Assembly: GCF_014837055.1 (NCBI RefSeq)
Contig: NZ_JACSPQ010000010.1
Span: forward strand, 54,967-118,966
Source: Phocaeicola faecium
Lineage (GTDB): Bacteria; Bacteroidota; Bacteroidia; Bacteroidales; Bacteroidaceae
Length of the DNA stretch: 64,000 bases
Direction: 5' to 3'
Shown: one piece after another, positions 48,503-56,462 of the stretch
How the letters are laid out: each line of letters opens with the position of its first letter
Numbering within the stretch: position 1 is the first letter of the stretch
The notes under the pieces: generated by a model
The model's database searches: none
What the model was told of the DNA's origin: nothing
The model's input: the letters and a program-made list of their open reading frames with translations, nothing else
Program-made: the position numbers and the translations under genes

Positions 48503-48581
48503 TGTAGGGGCGTATCGCATACGCACTGATGTGCGGGCGTATTTTGTGGGTGTTTTCGGGCGTATGCGATACGCCCCTACA
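48503..48581. repeat. GGGGCGTAT palindromic repeat, copy 2
   Basis: Perfect 22-bp arms (starting TGTAGGGGCGTATCGCATAC and ending GTATGCGATACGCCCCTACA) enclose about 35 bases with a further partial GCGGGCGTATTTTG repeat. It lies in the repeat-rich gap before the AbiC-like gene. Confidence 0.85.
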
Positions 48582-48607
48582 TGATTGTATGAAGTAACCC
48601 CATTATG

Positions 48608-48652
48608 TCTATGGGATGAATTTGTGTGTTCTACCGCATGAATTTTTAAGGG
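48608..48652. repeat. TTCTACC-family repeat, copy 7
   Basis: TCTATGGGATGAA, 7 bases, then GTTCTACCGCATGAATT repeats the unit at 48315 in the same orientation. The two copies bracket the GGGGCGTAT palindrome. Confidence 0.75.
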
Positions 48653-48690
48653 TGCATGATACTATCTTTGACAAGATTGTTCCTTTTCTT

Positions 48691-49509
48691 TTATATATCT
48701 TTGATATTTTCTTTTTTTATAAATTTACACATGGTTTCGGAATCATTGGTGTCTTTATACATTCTATATATTAAACCTCTGTAGTAGTTCTTACTCTCAC
48801 ATAATTCTTTAAAGAAATCATATTTTTTTAGTTTGTCGGCATATTTTTTTACTTTTTCATTTGTAGCGTGCTCATCATAATGAGCTATCTGATTAATAAG
48901 ATAACAGAATAATTCATCGTTATTCATTTGAGCTTGGATAAGTTGTATATATTTCTTTTTTGTGTAGTTATCTAAAACCTTTTTTTCTTGATCTGTAACA
49001 GTGGTTACTTCATGGTATATGTATTTAAAAAAGTTTTTGAAATCAACGGAAACTTCATTTTTAATAACCTTTTCATTGAAATGTTTCCAAAACTCCAAAA
49101 CAGTTTGATTGCCTTTTTGAGCAAATTCTTCTTTACATCTTGTAAAAACATTTTTTTCACACCAAAAACTATTACTATGACTTATAACTCTTGCACGAAG
49201 TGTATTGTGTTGTGCAAATATTTGAGTAAATGTAGCATCGAATGAAGCCCTACGTGATGCATTGACTTGTCCTCTGAAAGCTTTGTATGCTAAATATATT
49301 GAAATTAAAGCACAAATAGCGGCACCCCAAGTAGCAATACTGCCTGCCAAAGTAGCAATGCTGCCTACCCAAGTAGCATGGCAGGTTGATATATCAGTTG
49401 AGAGAGTTAACCAATCAATAATAGGACATGTTGAGCAACAAATAAAGTGGATTAACCAACCAATAATAAAAATAAGCCAATCAATGCAAAGGATATTAGT
49501 TATTATCAT
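48691..49509 (-). CDS. Putative phage abortive infection protein (AbiC-like)
   Basis: The 272-residue protein has two hydrophobic N-terminal segments (residues about 5-25 and 48-75). The second contains a sevenfold-period repeat (ATWVGSI, ATLAGSI, ATWGAAI). A cytoplasmic part follows: FRGQVNASRRASFDATFTQIFAQHNTLRARV ... KKKYIQLIQAQMNNDELFCYLINQIAHYDE ... KLKKYDFFKEL. The TFTQ-HN segment and the liqaQM.ndEL segment fit the putative AbiC family linked to phage defence. The gene is much richer in A and T than its neighbours and sits beside repeats, which suggests transfer. The family call is from memory of the pattern, and the role is unproven. Confidence 0.65.
   Translation of the reverse strand: MIITNILCIDWLIFIIGWLIHFICCSTCPIIDWLTLSTDISTCHATWVGSIATLAGSIATWGAAICALISIYLAYKAFRGQVNASRRASFDATFTQIFAQHNTLRARVISHSNSFWCEKNVFTRCKEEFAQKGNQTVLEFWKHFNEKVIKNEVSVDFKNFFKYIYHEVTTVTDQEKKVLDNYTKKKYIQLIQAQMNNDELFCYLINQIAHYDEHATNEKVKKYADKLKKYDFFKELCESKNYYRGLIYRMYKDTNDSETMCKFIKKENIKDI
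49331..49387. repeat. Three 21-bp tandem units inside the AbiC-like gene
   Basis: GTAGCAATACTGCCT, GTAGCAATGCTGCCT and GTAGCATGGCAGG begin at 49331, 49352 and 49373, a period of 21 bases (7 codons). They encode the repeated small-residue heptads of the second membrane segment. Confidence 0.7.
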
Positions 49510-49553
49510 ATTTGTAAAAGTTTAAATTTATTGTGCTGATATAAAGCGCAAAC

Positions 49554-49601
49554 ATAAAGCAAAAGGTTGTTTTTCAGCAACCTCTTGCTTTATCAGTTTG
49601 G
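49554..49601 (-). terminator. Hairpin after the Ig/LRR lipoprotein gene
   Basis: The arms AAAGCAAAAGGTTG and CAACCTCTTGCTTT pair with one mismatch around about 8 bases, 25 bases downstream of the lipoprotein gene on the minus strand. Confidence 0.7.
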
Positions 49602-49625
49602 CTGAATCGTTTATATTTCACCTAA

Positions 49626-51254
49626 TCATTCATAAGAAACACTCTTCCAGTTATAATTTCTCCATGAGTAAGTTACTTCTCCGTGTATGTCTTCCACCCG
49701 TCCTACCTGATAGCTGTTTCTTTGAGCGATGGTAAGGTCTATATTCAACGTTTGCGAGCTACTCGGACCGAAGGCATGGTTGCTTACAGTGATGCTTGCG
49801 GGGGCTACCAATTCCACTTTAACTAATGACGGGCAGTCTCCGAAGGCATATTGTTCTAACCGGGTGGCTTTGGGCAGGCGAACCCTTGTTAGCGCATCGC
49901 AATAACGGAATGCGGAAAGCCCTACATCTGTAACCTCCGGCAATTCTATTTCCGTTAGTGCCGAACAGCCATCAAACGCCATGTCGCCAATGATGGTGGC
50001 TTTGGGTAGCGAGAGGGATGTCAGTGCCGTACATGAACAGAATTGGGCAGTGTTGGTACGTTTCTCGGCATCGGTAGGAGCAATTTCTCCCACGGCCGTC
50101 AGTTCGGGGAGGCTTACGGTAGTCAGCGAAGTACAGTTGTAAAACGCCATGCTGCCAATGGATGTAAGCAGTTGGAAGTTGACCTCTTTCAGTGCCGTCC
50201 CGTAGAATCCGCAACGTTCGAGGGTGGTTAGTTGAGGCATATCTGCCATTTCTAATGCGGAACATTTCTGGAAAGCGTATTCGATAACGGTTTGTACTCC
50301 CGGAGCGGTGACTTTAGTCAGTAATGTGTTTTCATAGAAAGCGTAGCTGCCTATGGCTTGTACTTCTTCCGACAATATGATTTCCTGTATTTGGGAGTCG
50401 TTTGCATAGAAAGCTTTTTCCGGTACTCCTTTCAGCCCGTTGACCAAAGGCCATCCCGTTACGCCGCTCAAGTCGAGCAATTCAACGGGGATGCCTGAGA
50501 ACGGCGTGCTTTCGCCAAGAGCCAGTGCAGCATAATCGCCGTTGAAAGTGAAGCGGGTAACTCCGGCGGCGGAAGCGTCGGCTATGGCTTGTATTACCTG
50601 TTCGTTTGTAGCTCCCGTAAGGTCGACGGTTGCCTCGTTGCCGTTTATCTCGGCTATGGAAATGCTGACCGTAACGGCGCAAGTGGCACTGACTTCTCCT
50701 ATTGCGGCTGTCACTGTCGCATTTCCTGCGGCAATGGCTGTTAGCAGCCCTTCTTCCGTAACCGTGACAATGCTTTCGTCAGAAGTAGTCCATGTAATCT
50801 CCGTGTAGGTGGCATCTTCCGGCATGACCTGTGCGGTGAGTTGGGCAGTTTCTCCGATTTGGGTCAGCGTAACTTCGGCAGGCGAAATCTCAATGCTTTC
50901 AATCTCGATGCGCTCCGCCGTGACAGTTACATTACACGTAGCGCTTTTGCTTCCCGCCGTTACGGTAATTACAGCCGTACCTTCGGCTACGGCGGTTACA
51001 GTTCCGTCTTGCGAAACCGTTGCCACCGCTTCGTCAGACGAAGCCCAAGTTCCGCTTTTCACACTTGCATTTTCAGGTAAAATAGTCAGCGTAAGACGTT
51101 CGGTATCTCCTATAACCATATTAATAGATTCGGGTGAGACTGTTACGCTGGTCACTTCTACGTTAGGAGTCTCCGGTTCGTCTTCCGAATCAGAACATGC
51201 AATCATCCCAAGCGGGATTGCCAAGAACATTAGTTTCAGTAAAAAGTTTTTCAT
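49626..51254 (-). CDS. Surface lipoprotein with two Ig-like domains and BspA-type leucine-rich repeats
   Basis: The 542-residue protein has a lipobox (LGMIAC, Cys20) followed by acidic residues (SDSEDEPE) that may act as a surface-export signal. Two bacterial Ig-like (Big_2) domains follow (VTSVTVSPESINMVIGDTERLTL, IESIEISPAEVTLTQIGETAQL), then about eight BspA-type LRR_5 repeats (IGSYAFYENTLLTKV, IEYAFQKCSALEMADMP, IGDMAFDGCSALTEIELPEVTDV). Such proteins are exposed binding proteins, often for host matrix or glycans. It stands alone on the minus strand, divergent from the sensor kinase gene. Confidence 0.9.
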   Translation of the reverse strand: MKNFLLKLMFLAIPLGMIACSDSEDEPETPNVEVTSVTVSPESINMVIGDTERLTLTILPENASVKSGTWASSDEAVATVSQDGTVTAVAEGTAVITVTAGSKSATCNVTVTAERIEIESIEISPAEVTLTQIGETAQLTAQVMPEDATYTEITWTTSDESIVTVTEEGLLTAIAAGNATVTAAIGEVSATCAVTVSISIAEINGNEATVDLTGATNEQVIQAIADASAAGVTRFTFNGDYAALALGESTPFSGIPVELLDLSGVTGWPLVNGLKGVPEKAFYANDSQIQEIILSEEVQAIGSYAFYENTLLTKVTAPGVQTVIEYAFQKCSALEMADMPQLTTLERCGFYGTALKEVNFQLLTSIGSMAFYNCTSLTTVSLPELTAVGEIAPTDAEKRTNTAQFCSCTALTSLSLPKATIIGDMAFDGCSALTEIELPEVTDVGLSAFRYCDALTRVRLPKATRLEQYAFGDCPSLVKVELVAPASITVSNHAFGPSSSQTLNIDLTIAQRNSYQVGRVEDIHGEVTYSWRNYNWKSVSYE

Positions 51255-51460
51255 GTTTTAGGGGTTTTAAAATTAATATGTATTTATGTGTTAATTTGCT
51301 CAAATAAACGAAATCTAATCTTCTTTTTAGTCACCCGAAAGGATGATTTATGTGCACGGTGTTTGTTTATTCCGTTATTTTGAGCTTTTTGAGGCGACTT
51401 TTCGTCATAATAAAATATTTATATTAAATTTGTACACACAATACTAATGACAACACAACG

Positions 51461-53356
51461 ATGAATCTACTTTATTTGCGATGCGTGATGCTTCTGTTCT
51501 TTACCGTTTGTCTCCCGGTATGTATGATGAGGGCAGAAAAGGTGTTTACAGATACTTTGCTGATGCGCCTTTACGACAAGGCCGCTGCACTGATGGGAGA
51601 AAGTATGTACGACTCGGCACAATATTTCTTCGATAAAGCGTTTGCCACGCCCGGCGTAGAGCAGTCTCCGGTTTACCCCATCCTGCTGAACGAACAAGCC
51701 ACACTGTTTATCTACCGTGGCGAAAATGAGAAAGGGTTTGACATGAAGCTAAGCGTACTTCCTTACCTCTCTCAAGTAACCGATTTGGAAAAACACATCA
51801 GCGTATATAACGATTTGGGAATCCTTTACCGCCGCAGGCACATGCAAGATTCCGCACTCTATTGTTATAATAAAGCCCTCGATGCCGCATTGAAATACGG
51901 CGATGCCGGATGGCTTGCCCATCTGAACCAAAATCTTAGCGTGTTATATTTTAATATCAAGCGTTTTGCCGATGCCGAAGCGTGTATAGACCGGGCATTG
52001 GAACAGGTATTGAAAACCGATGACCGATATGTAACGTTTGGCGTTTGGCAGGTAAGAGCGAGTATCAAGTCGGAAGTGGGGAAAACTGATGAGGCGGGAA
52101 TGTCTATCCGTCAGGCGTGGAAGTTGGCTTGTGCCGACGGAGGAAATCCCGTATGGCAAATGAGATGTATGCCCGGACTGTTTCAGTATTTCAGAGACAC
52201 AGGCGAAAACGATTCCATCAACTACTATTTGGAATGCGGAAACCGTTTGCTTCCGGAGCTTCCCGAATCATCTATTCCGGTGGTGGGGTTCATTCAGGCA
52301 CGGGCAAAGATTCAACTGAACAGGAAACAATATGCCGATGCGTTGCGCGATTTTCATTGGTTGAGGGCTAAATCTGCAGGAACAGATTTTCATACGATGT
52401 ACGAAGCGATGGCGCGGTGTTACAAAGGAATCGGTATGGAAGAAAAAGCTTTTGCTTATATGGATAGTGCGCGGATGTGGACCGACTCGTTGGTAGTGAA
52501 GAATCTGGCAGAACAGATGGCTCAGTTTGAAGCGAAGTACCGCGCTCAAGAACGCGAATTGGAAATATCGGCACTGCGGCGGCAGGCACTCGAAACAGAG
52601 GCTCGAACCTTGAAGATGGGTATCGGTGTATCGGTCTTGCTGCTTTTAGTGGTAGGGGTATTGGGTATGATGCGCCACAAACAAAAAGTAACTACACGCC
52701 GTCTGAAGGAATTGAAGCAGGAAAAAGAGCTGGTGTCGGCACAACGGTATATCGAAGGGCTGGAGGTGGAATGTAAACGTTTTGCCTGCGAACTACACGA
52801 TGGCATAGCCAATGAACTGTTAGGCTTGCAGCTCAGGGTCGCTTCGGCTTCGGACGGACTTTCGGCAGCGGAATTGTCGGAATCCATCGGGCGATTGCGT
52901 GGAGAAGTTCGTGCCATTTCGCACGAGCTGATGCCTCCCGAATTTGAACGGATGAGTTTCGATGATATACTGTCCCGCTATGCCGATGTAGTGACTCACG
53001 ATACGGGTTGCAAGGTGGTGTATCACGCTTCCCCTGCGGATGCGGGCAGCAACATTCCCCCACAGACGGCTTACGAGTTATACCGCATCGTGCAGGAACT
53101 TGCCATGAACTCCGTACGGCATGGCGGCGCAACGCAGGTCGACATCCGTTTAATCGGCAATGCCGGAGAAGCTTATCGGCTGGAGGTAACGGATAACGGA
53201 ACAGCGAAACCTGCGGGCGGCGACGGTATCGGACTCCGTACGGTTGGCGAGCGGGTGAAAGCCATTCACGGAACATTTGAAAAAGGCGAAACAGACGAGG
53301 GAGGACATGGATGTATTTTGACTTTTAACATGAATGAAAATGAACAACGGGATTGA
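51461..53356 (+). CDS. TPR-containing sensor histidine kinase (HisKA_3/NarL-partner type)
   Basis: The 631-residue protein has a signal peptide, tetratricopeptide-like repeats in the periplasm (about residues 30-360: YNDLGILYRRRHMQDSALYCYNKAL and similar), and a coiled coil into a membrane helix (MGIGVSVLLLLVVGVLGMM). The kinase core has phospho-acceptor His446 in ACELHDGIANELLGLQL. The ATPase part (ELAMNSVRHGG, VTDNGTAKPAGGDGIGLRTVGERV) is of the HisKA_3 type that partners NarL regulators. A -7-like TAAATTTG lies about 30 bases upstream. It overlaps the next gene by 23 bases. Confidence 0.93.
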   Translation: MNLLYLRCVMLLFFTVCLPVCMMRAEKVFTDTLLMRLYDKAAALMGESMYDSAQYFFDKAFATPGVEQSPVYPILLNEQATLFIYRGENEKGFDMKLSVLPYLSQVTDLEKHISVYNDLGILYRRRHMQDSALYCYNKALDAALKYGDAGWLAHLNQNLSVLYFNIKRFADAEACIDRALEQVLKTDDRYVTFGVWQVRASIKSEVGKTDEAGMSIRQAWKLACADGGNPVWQMRCMPGLFQYFRDTGENDSINYYLECGNRLLPELPESSIPVVGFIQARAKIQLNRKQYADALRDFHWLRAKSAGTDFHTMYEAMARCYKGIGMEEKAFAYMDSARMWTDSLVVKNLAEQMAQFEAKYRAQERELEISALRRQALETEARTLKMGIGVSVLLLLVVGVLGMMRHKQKVTTRRLKELKQEKELVSAQRYIEGLEVECKRFACELHDGIANELLGLQLRVASASDGLSAAELSESIGRLRGEVRAISHELMPPEFERMSFDDILSRYADVVTHDTGCKVVYHASPADAGSNIPPQTAYELYRIVQELAMNSVRHGGATQVDIRLIGNAGEAYRLEVTDNGTAKPAGGDGIGLRTVGERVKAIHGTFEKGETDEGGHGCILTFNMNENEQRD

Positions 53357-53960
53357 GGCATATCGGGTTTTGGTTATTGACGATCATCCTATCGTGTGTG
53401 AAGGGTTGAGAGGACTGATAGCGCAAAAAGAGAATACCTTATGTGTGGGCGTATCGGATAAGAAATCGCTGGAAGCATCGTTTGCCGGGCGGTTCGATTT
53501 GTATATTACAGATTTGGAGTTTCCGGATGTCGATATGGGAAAATTGGTTATTCGGTTGCGAAATCATGCGCCCCGGTGCAGCATCCTTGTTTATACCATG
53601 CACGATGAACCGTGGGTGGCGGCTAAGTTGTCGGATTGGGATATTGATGGAGCCGTTTCCAAAAATTCGGATATAAACGAACTTCATCTTGCCATTGCCG
53701 CATTGCGTGAGGGAAGAAGGTATTTCGACAGGGCATTGGCTCCGTGCCGGTCGTTGAGCCCTTTTGCTGTTCCTGATTTCTCACGGCGCGAAAAAGAGGT
53801 GTTGGATTGCCTTGCACGGGGAATGAATACAGCCGAGATAGCAGATTCTCTTTTCATAAGTCCCAATACGGTGAAAACACATCGCAGGCACTTGATGGAG
53901 AAATTTGATGCCAAGAACGTGGCTCAGTTGATTGCTAAATGGAAACGCTGGTCGCTCTGA
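53334..53960 (+). CDS. NarL/LuxR-family response regulator
   Basis: The 208-residue protein has a receiver domain (VLVIDDHPIVCEGLRGLI, phospho-acceptor Asp60 in LYITDLEF) and a C-terminal LuxR-type helix-turn-helix (FSRREKEVLDCLARGMNTAEIADSLFISPNTVKTHRRHLMEKF). It overlaps the kinase gene by 23 bases (start at 53334, or the ATG at 53340), so the two form a cognate pair. The switch Lys after the receiver core (AVSKNSDINE) is present. Targets are not identifiable here. It converges on the cytochrome assembly gene. Confidence 0.94.
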   Translation: MKMNNGIEAYRVLVIDDHPIVCEGLRGLIAQKENTLCVGVSDKKSLEASFAGRFDLYITDLEFPDVDMGKLVIRLRNHAPRCSILVYTMHDEPWVAAKLSDWDIDGAVSKNSDINELHLAIAALREGRRYFDRALAPCRSLSPFAVPDFSRREKEVLDCLARGMNTAEIADSLFISPNTVKTHRRHLMEKFDAKNVAQLIAKWKRWSL

Positions 53961-53976
53961 CGGCGTATATCACGTT

Positions 53977-56193
53977 TTACGCATAGCTGTGCATTCCGCC
54001 CATGATAAAGTTTACGCCGAAATAAGTAATTAGTACGCTTGCGAAAGCGATAACACAGAACCAATGGAAGAACATCGGACGGCGGAAAAACGGAAGCGAT
54101 GCCGGATGAAGTGCAGAGGCATAGATAAGCATAGTGATAAGTGCCCAGACTTCTTTAGGGTCCCATCCCCAGTAGCGTCCCCACGAAACGTTTGCCCATA
54201 CCGCGCCGATAAAGATACCGAGGGCAAGGCAGCAGACTGCAGGATAGAGTAATAACCGACTGATAACTTCCAGACGCGCTATCTGTTCGGTACAGTCATG
54301 AAGTGAGCGCCTAAGCAAGAGAGCGGTAATTCCGTTCATCATGGCAAAGGCAAGCAGAGAGTAAGCTATCATGATGGTTACTACATGGATGCTCAGCAGG
54401 GGAGAAGCCAGTACGGGCATCAGTTGGGTTATCGGCGGATTGGCTTCGCCGAGCATCGAAACCAATAACGCAAGTCCGCCGAGCATGTATCCGAAAGCTA
54501 TGACAGCCTCAAAGCGTCGGCAGCAAATGAAAGTCAGCAGAATAACACAGACAGCCATGAATTGCATCGTCTCGAATCCGTTGGACAGCGGAAGGTGGCC
54601 GCTTACGTATCCCCGTAGGCAGATTACAGCCAGCAAGTACACTCCGATGCCTCCCAGCAAAGCAAGCAGCACCGTTCGGAGTATTGGATTTATGCGCTTG
54701 CGCCGGCTCATGCTGCGGCAGCAGAGTATAAATGAAATAATACCTGTTGAGAGGCAAACCATTGCAACCGGACGGGTATGGCGGAGCATGTTGTATAGTT
54801 TTTCAGCTTTGAACTTTAGAGGCGAAGGCAATATGTCTGCCGCTTCTTTCTCTTGGTATTTTTTTATTTTCCCGATGAAGAAAAGAGCCTGCTTGTTATT
54901 GTTCCGGATGATTTGTTCGGCTATCAGACCGATGCTTTTCCTGATGAAAAGCCATTGGTCGGGAGCCATGCCCTGCGGTTGTTGGTCTACCATCGAAATC
55001 CAAGTCATTGGTCCGTTGTTGGTCGGGCGGTAAGGATAAATTTTAAAGAGACTGCCCGTTGCCGCCATGCTGATGAGGTTGAATTTTTCGTCGGCTTCTT
55101 TGGCTCCTCTGAGGGCAGGTGCATTGCTTCTTCGCGTTTCTTTCAGTTTGTAACCTTCTTTGCCTATAAAGTCGGTAAGTCGGGCATATCCGGTTATTCC
55201 CAACCGCTGTTGTACATCTTTGCTTTTGATGCGGATTATCGGCTCGTTTTTCCAGTCGTCATAATAAAACAACCATCCGGTCAGCACTTGTTCGGCTGTC
55301 AGCCCTTTATAAACACTTTTTCCATACAGTTTCATCGTAAAGTCGCGTGCCAGTGTCTGGAGCGGGCAAATACGGTCGTTGTAATATACATACAGGTTAC
55401 CGAAAGCATCGGCTACGTTTGGCGGCAATACGTTGGGGCGATTCGTTTCGGCAGATACCGCGGGGAGACATCCGAGCACGATTATCGTTGCCGTTACCGT
55501 TCCTTTCCGAAGCAACGGATGGCGGAGCAGTTTACGGAATCCACTGTCGGGTACGAAGAAAAACAATAAAAAGCTGAGGGTAAGCAGAGCATAGCCTGCG
55601 TAAGTGATGCCTATCCCGTAAGGGTCGTGCGATACGGCAAGAGTTACTCCGTTCCCATCAGGGTCGTATGCCGACTGGTAGAAACGGTAGTGACGGTAAG
55701 TGTAGATGTTGTTCATCGAAACCGTTCCGTTGTCGTCGAGGCTGCCGTCGGTCACCGTCAGTTGGCTTACGTAGTCCATCGGAGCTTGTGTACCGGGATA
55801 GTAATCTATACGGAAACCGTTCAGCTTTATTCGGAAGGGAAGTGGAATACTGTCGCCTTTTTCGTCACAAAACATCTGTTGCGCAGGGGAATTTATGCGC
55901 AAATGAATATTGCCTTGCCTGCCGAATAAAAACGTAACCATTGCACCGGTCAGGATAAGAGCCAGCGACAAGTGAAGCGAAAAGGTTATGGGAAAACGGT
56001 ACAGTTTGCGTTTCAGTGTGTAGGCAATGCCTGCAACGGCCGCTATTCCCCACAGGCCGACAAAGCCGTAAGAGTGGTAAATGTAGCGTGAAGAAAACGA
56101 TGTGCCGTACAGTTTTTCGAGTATGGTGGCGGTAATAAGAACGACAAGCAGAATGCCGATACCTCCGAAGCTGACTATTTTCAGTAGTTTCAT
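53977..56193 (-). CDS. Cytochrome c biogenesis protein, fused ResB-like/CcsA type
   Basis: I choose the ATG at 56193 (MKLLKIVSFGGIG). A longer frame from 56262 overlaps a hairpin and lacks support. The 738-residue protein has an N-terminal ResB-like half with membrane helices and a large periplasmic loop (about 70-480). The C-terminal CcsA half has the heme-handling WWD-type region (VWANVSWGRYWGWDPKEVWALITMLIYASALH) and flanking histidines (LLSIHVVTIM, MFFHWFCV, GGMHSYA). It attaches heme to apocytochromes c on the periplasmic side. The DUF1111 cytochrome upstream on the same strand is a likely client. Confidence 0.9.
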   Translation of the reverse strand: MKLLKIVSFGGIGILLVVLITATILEKLYGTSFSSRYIYHSYGFVGLWGIAAVAGIAYTLKRKLYRFPITFSLHLSLALILTGAMVTFLFGRQGNIHLRINSPAQQMFCDEKGDSIPLPFRIKLNGFRIDYYPGTQAPMDYVSQLTVTDGSLDDNGTVSMNNIYTYRHYRFYQSAYDPDGNGVTLAVSHDPYGIGITYAGYALLTLSFLLFFFVPDSGFRKLLRHPLLRKGTVTATIIVLGCLPAVSAETNRPNVLPPNVADAFGNLYVYYNDRICPLQTLARDFTMKLYGKSVYKGLTAEQVLTGWLFYYDDWKNEPIIRIKSKDVQQRLGITGYARLTDFIGKEGYKLKETRRSNAPALRGAKEADEKFNLISMAATGSLFKIYPYRPTNNGPMTWISMVDQQPQGMAPDQWLFIRKSIGLIAEQIIRNNNKQALFFIGKIKKYQEKEAADILPSPLKFKAEKLYNMLRHTRPVAMVCLSTGIISFILCCRSMSRRKRINPILRTVLLALLGGIGVYLLAVICLRGYVSGHLPLSNGFETMQFMAVCVILLTFICCRRFEAVIAFGYMLGGLALLVSMLGEANPPITQLMPVLASPLLSIHVVTIMIAYSLLAFAMMNGITALLLRRSLHDCTEQIARLEVISRLLLYPAVCCLALGIFIGAVWANVSWGRYWGWDPKEVWALITMLIYASALHPASLPFFRRPMFFHWFCVIAFASVLITYFGVNFIMGGMHSYA

Positions 56194-56214
56194 GTCTTTA
56201 TGGGTTGGGAAATA

Positions 56215-56285
56215 AAGCACGGATTCACAGCCTCGCGCTTGAGTATCCGGAAAAAGATTCAAACTTGGCTTTGCAATCCGTGCTT
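56215..56285 (-). terminator. Inverted repeat upstream of the cytochrome assembly gene
   Basis: The perfect 11-bp arms AAGCACGGATT and AATCCGTGCTT are separated by about 49 bases. They lie between the DUF1111 gene and the cytochrome assembly gene and may end or process the upstream message. Confidence 0.45.
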
Positions 56286-56348
56286 GTGAAGAAGAGCTAA
56301 CCTTTATATTCTGTGTAATAGCGTTTTAAACGAGGCGGAATATTCCTC

Positions 56349-56440
56349 AAAATTCTACCCGTAGGACAGGGGAGTCCTATGGGTAGAACCGTTGGACTTA
56401 ACGGTTAGAATTACGTAACGCAAGCGGTAGCGTTTTTCAA
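56349..56440. repeat. TTCTACC-family palindromic repeat, copy 8
   Basis: TTCTACCCGTAGGAC (56353-56367) faces GTCCTATGGGTAGAA (56374-56388) with one mismatch. CCGTTGGACTTAACGG and then ACGTAACGCAAGCGGTAG follow, joining motifs of copies 2 and 3 in one element. Confidence 0.85.
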
Positions 56441-56462
56441 GCCAATCCGCCTCCGTTCCGCC

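Noticed and set aside
48104..48690. The repeat-rich gap as a CRISPR array.
   Set aside because: The direct units are only two, 293 bases apart, with palindromes between them. There are no regular spacers and no cas genes.
56194..56262. The longer start of the cytochrome assembly protein at 56262.
   Set aside because: The extra 23 codons contain no membrane or signal features, overlap an inverted repeat, and delay the natural N-terminal helix that begins at the ATG at 56193.
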